Shown: piece after piece, positions 61,353 through 64,000 of the stretch | Layout: the number at the start of each line of letters is the position of its first letter | Position numbering within the stretch: position 1 is the first letter of the stretch | From: Cloeon dipterum | Lineage: Eukaryota > Arthropoda > Insecta > Ephemeroptera > Baetidae | Length of the DNA: 64,000 nt | Assembly (NCBI RefSeq): GCF_949628265.1 | Contig: NC_088786.1 | Span: 27,797,681 to 27,861,680 of the forward strand | Reading direction: 5' to 3' | Translations under genes and position numbers: made by a program | Notes under the pieces: model-generated | What the model was told of the DNA's origin: nothing | What the model saw: the letters and a program-made list of their open reading frames with translations, nothing else | The model's database searches: none

Positions 61353-62315
61353 CTTCGCAGGTAGTTTGTCGTTGATTAAATTGTCTGATTAATCAAATTT
61401 TAACTGAATTGTTCCCACACGTTAAAATTAAAAATTTTACCAATAACTCTTGTGGAGAACCACACCAAGAACATGCTTGATCGGAAATCGTTTTGGATAT
61501 GTTGGATGCATTCATATCATTTGTCGCTTCATAATGCTAAAAATCCAAAGCATGCTCAGAATTTCCGGGATTAGTGATTTCAACTTGTTGCCTGCATGCC
61601 ATTTGATCAGAGCGACAAATGCTTCCAACAAAAAATGGGAACAGATAGATACTTAACAGTCGTGCATAGTCTAATCTTTTTCAATAGAGCATGTTGGAAA
61701 TATATATATGCTATTTATTTTAGCAAATATACTAAAATACTTGAGAAAAAAACCTCTCATGAATATTTAAAATACTTTAAGAACTGTACGAAAGTATGTT
61801 TTTAAAAATAGCTACCATCCTAAATTATTTTTCGCAAAGTTTAGCCATTCGTTAAATCTTTAATTATCAATATTTAATATTTCTGAAGCTTTGCATGCTT
61901 TTTGACGAGGGAACTGTTCCTCTTTGATGATTGCAGAGGAAATGGACGAAAGAGAAGAGAACAGCCGAATGATCAGTGTGCGCGGAAAGGGAGCGTTGGG
62001 AAATATTTTATTGGCGCGATGTTCCTGTCTAGAGAAATAAATTGCATCTCTCGAGCAGCGAAAAGGAAAGATCGTGTGTGTGAGAGAGTCTCTGAAGGCT
62101 CAGCAAGTTTGCTTCTGCTGTCATTTGCAATAAGGAAAAGTTGCACTCTTCCCCCGCCGCTGCCGCCGTGGATATATTCGTACGTCTAATGAGCGTGGCA
62201 CTTAATCAAAGGGCCACATAGGTCAGAAAGCTTAGTGCATTATTAATGACTCCCACGAGGGCTGACTCAGGCAAAGAACAACTTTATATTATGCCCGCTG
62301 CTCTCACTCTCGTTT

Positions 62316-62333
62316 TCTCTCTCTCTCTCTCTC
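62316..62333. repeat. (TC)9 tract
   Basis: Perfect dinucleotide run inside a longer pyrimidine-rich stretch. GAGA-type sequence can be a promoter or nucleosome-free element in insects, but nothing here proves that. Confidence 0.9.
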
Positions 62334-62663
62334 CTCTCCGAGGTCCCCGCGCTGTAATGAGTTTACTATGACAGATTAATTATTCACAAATTGCTATTTA
62401 TGCGCGGCCGTCATTTCTTTTACGTCCCTCGCTCTGCTTCAATACTGATTGTGTTCCAAATCCAAATTCTCTTTCTCTCTGGCTCCCTGCGCCACAGCCG
62501 CTAATTTATTTTTCATTACGCTAATGTGTTTAGCACGAGTCGTGAAATATAAATAATGATTTCATTGCACTCAACTCGCTCTCTATGGGTGTGCAAACGC
62601 ACTTTCCCGATTCGTTCTCATTTATTATTCTCTGATTCGAGCTGAGAGTGCCTCTATCTGCCT

Positions 62664-62695
62664 GCACACAAACACACACACTCACACTCACAAAC
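62664..62695. repeat. CA-rich imperfect microsatellite
   Basis: ACACA and CTCACA units, imperfect. Confidence 0.8.
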
Positions 62696-64000
62696 GCGCA
62701 CCAATCTACAAATGAAATCACAAAATTGAACTCGCCGCCTCATAAATATTGATTAATGGCGCCAACCACAGTGCTCATGCTTTATTTTCTGCAATCCTCT
62801 CTCATCTGCTCTCTGAACTTTGAAAATTGAATTTGTCAGGGCACAGAAGAACTAGAATGCAGAAAGTAATAGCAAATTAATGGTGTAAAAAATAGAAATT
62901 TCACTGCTGGGCTTGTTCTCCAAAAATTTTCGTATCCAGAAAAAAATTGTCGATGACGATCGAAATCTCTATTTATGATGAGAGGGGGGTTTTGATGTTT
63001 TAGCTCATCTCTGCCTAATTTTTAACACACTTTAAATAAAAACAGATATTAAGCAGTTCAAAACCAGTCAAAAATGTAAAAGTCAAATTGATACTGCATT
63101 GAACTTTTGAATGTGATGACCCTTTTCACTGGGTTATCTCTTTTGAGATGGACGACCCCTGATAGCGAGCAACTCGCGAAAACGCAGTGTCCCAATAACA
63201 ATACAAACAAATAGCATGTGCGCACGATTCTCATTTGAGTAAGCTCAGTCCAGAAAAGGACCATTTCGTATTCCTACCCCCGCACCGGAGTATTTTCTGA
63301 GAAGCTGCTTCAAATTTTATCACGCATTTATAGAAAAAGTTTCGGTCATCGAATTTAAAATTTCGATATCCAGACTTCAGTTGAAAATCCGAGAACTGCG
63401 AGTAATGTGCGTGGCAGAAATTCTTTCTACAAAACCAGATTAAATTACTTTATTTTCCTTAGCTCGTTCGGAAGCGACGAAAAGTTTGCTTTCAATTTAC
63501 TCTTCATCAAGGAAGGCAGAGAGTGTGTGTTTTAATTAATTCGCAATTACTTGCTGAAGCGTGTATCCGCTTTATTTATTTCTCATCTCTATAGTGCGGT
63601 CGGCGCGTGGTTGATTATGTTGGTGTTGGGTTCAGCCAGTGGACGAAAGGCTGAAGCGGCCAGGGTCCAGCAGAAGCAGATAACGCTGTGCTGGGCACGT
63701 CGCCGGCCCCCACACACGTTTAATTGGCGCCGGCAGCGGCAGTTAGCCGACGCAGGAAATTGAGAAAAGGTGATGGAGGCGGATGAATCTCGGGCAAAAG
63801 GTAATTTTGCAGCTCATGGAAGACGAAGACAGAGACGAGAGAGCACTCTTCTCCACACGGCTCGGGCGAGTTCTTTCACAGCAGGACTATCGTTCTAGTA
63901 AATTACAACTTAATTACTTCATTGGAAAAATCATCATGTCAAATTTACTTCGCCAATAATGTTTGAAATTATTTTTTATTAGTTTGGAAACGCTTGTACA

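Larger units (their letters stand above)
61353..64000. other. Right-hand noncoding region
   Basis: 61353-61900 is AT-rich. From about 61900 to 63900 it is less AT-rich, with CTCTC/GAGAG runs, TAATTA and GCGC-containing motifs, and no exon. This resembles the 29-37 kb region and may be regulatory DNA or the upstream part of a gene beyond the edge. Confidence 0.35.

Noticed and set aside
1-64000. tRNA, rRNA, snRNA genes and CRISPR arrays
   Set aside because: I looked for T-loop GGTTCGA-type boxes and regularly spaced repeats by eye and found none that hold up; a covariance-model scan would be needed to exclude small RNAs.

Overview
The window is nuclear DNA from an animal, almost certainly an arthropod and most likely an insect. 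Genes are split by short (50-100 bp) GT-AG introns in an AT-rich background, and all recognisable products are metazoan. No base or gene fixes the order; an SYCP1-like gene rather than a strongly diverged fly-type transverse filament would fit an early-branching insect, but that is inference. Nothing prokaryotic, plasmid-borne or CRISPR-like is present.

Layout. 1-3.4 kb: the tail of a gene entering from the left, a small Ty3/gypsy fossil and three in-phase exons of an unrecognised gene. 3.4-5.5 kb (-): an unrecognised membrane protein with one C2H2 finger. 7.5-12.4 kb (-): a fatty acid transport protein (FATP/SLC27). 15.3-19.0 kb (+): a long coiled-coil protein that I assign to SYCP1, 14 coding exons. 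20.1-21.3 kb: two copies of a small inverted-repeat element in opposite orientation. 21.7-23.5 kb (+): cyclin J. 24.6-27.8 kb (-): an EF-hand protein with a disordered N-terminus. 27.8-38.8 kb: 11 kb without a supportable gene. 38.8-46.4 kb (+): a THAP protein whose C-terminus resembles P-element transposase, split by a 5 kb first intron. 47.3-58.3 kb: a compact cluster, mRpL43 (-), EXOSC4 (+), HADHB (-), SERGEF (+), RPUSD1 (-), TIMM10 (+), alternating head-to-head and tail-to-tail. 59.5-61.4 kb (-): a divergent BTB-BACK protein. 61.4-64 kb: no gene seen.

How they relate. The 47-58 kb cluster is biased to mitochondrial and RNA functions: mRpL43 (mitoribosome), HADHB (beta-oxidation thiolase), TIMM10 (import chaperone), RPUSD1 (pseudouridine synthase) and EXOSC4 (RNA exosome). 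FATP supplies acyl-CoA upstream of HADHB metabolically, but nothing suggests shared control. The genes are otherwise unrelated neighbours. Shared divergent promoters (48.0-48.6, 54.2-54.6, 57.2-58.1 kb) and a 4-nt stop-codon overlap between SERGEF and RPUSD1 are the main architectural points.

Exon borders were placed by hand from splice consensus and reading phase. For the ten complete multi-exon genes the exon lengths sum to whole codons, which is a strong internal check.
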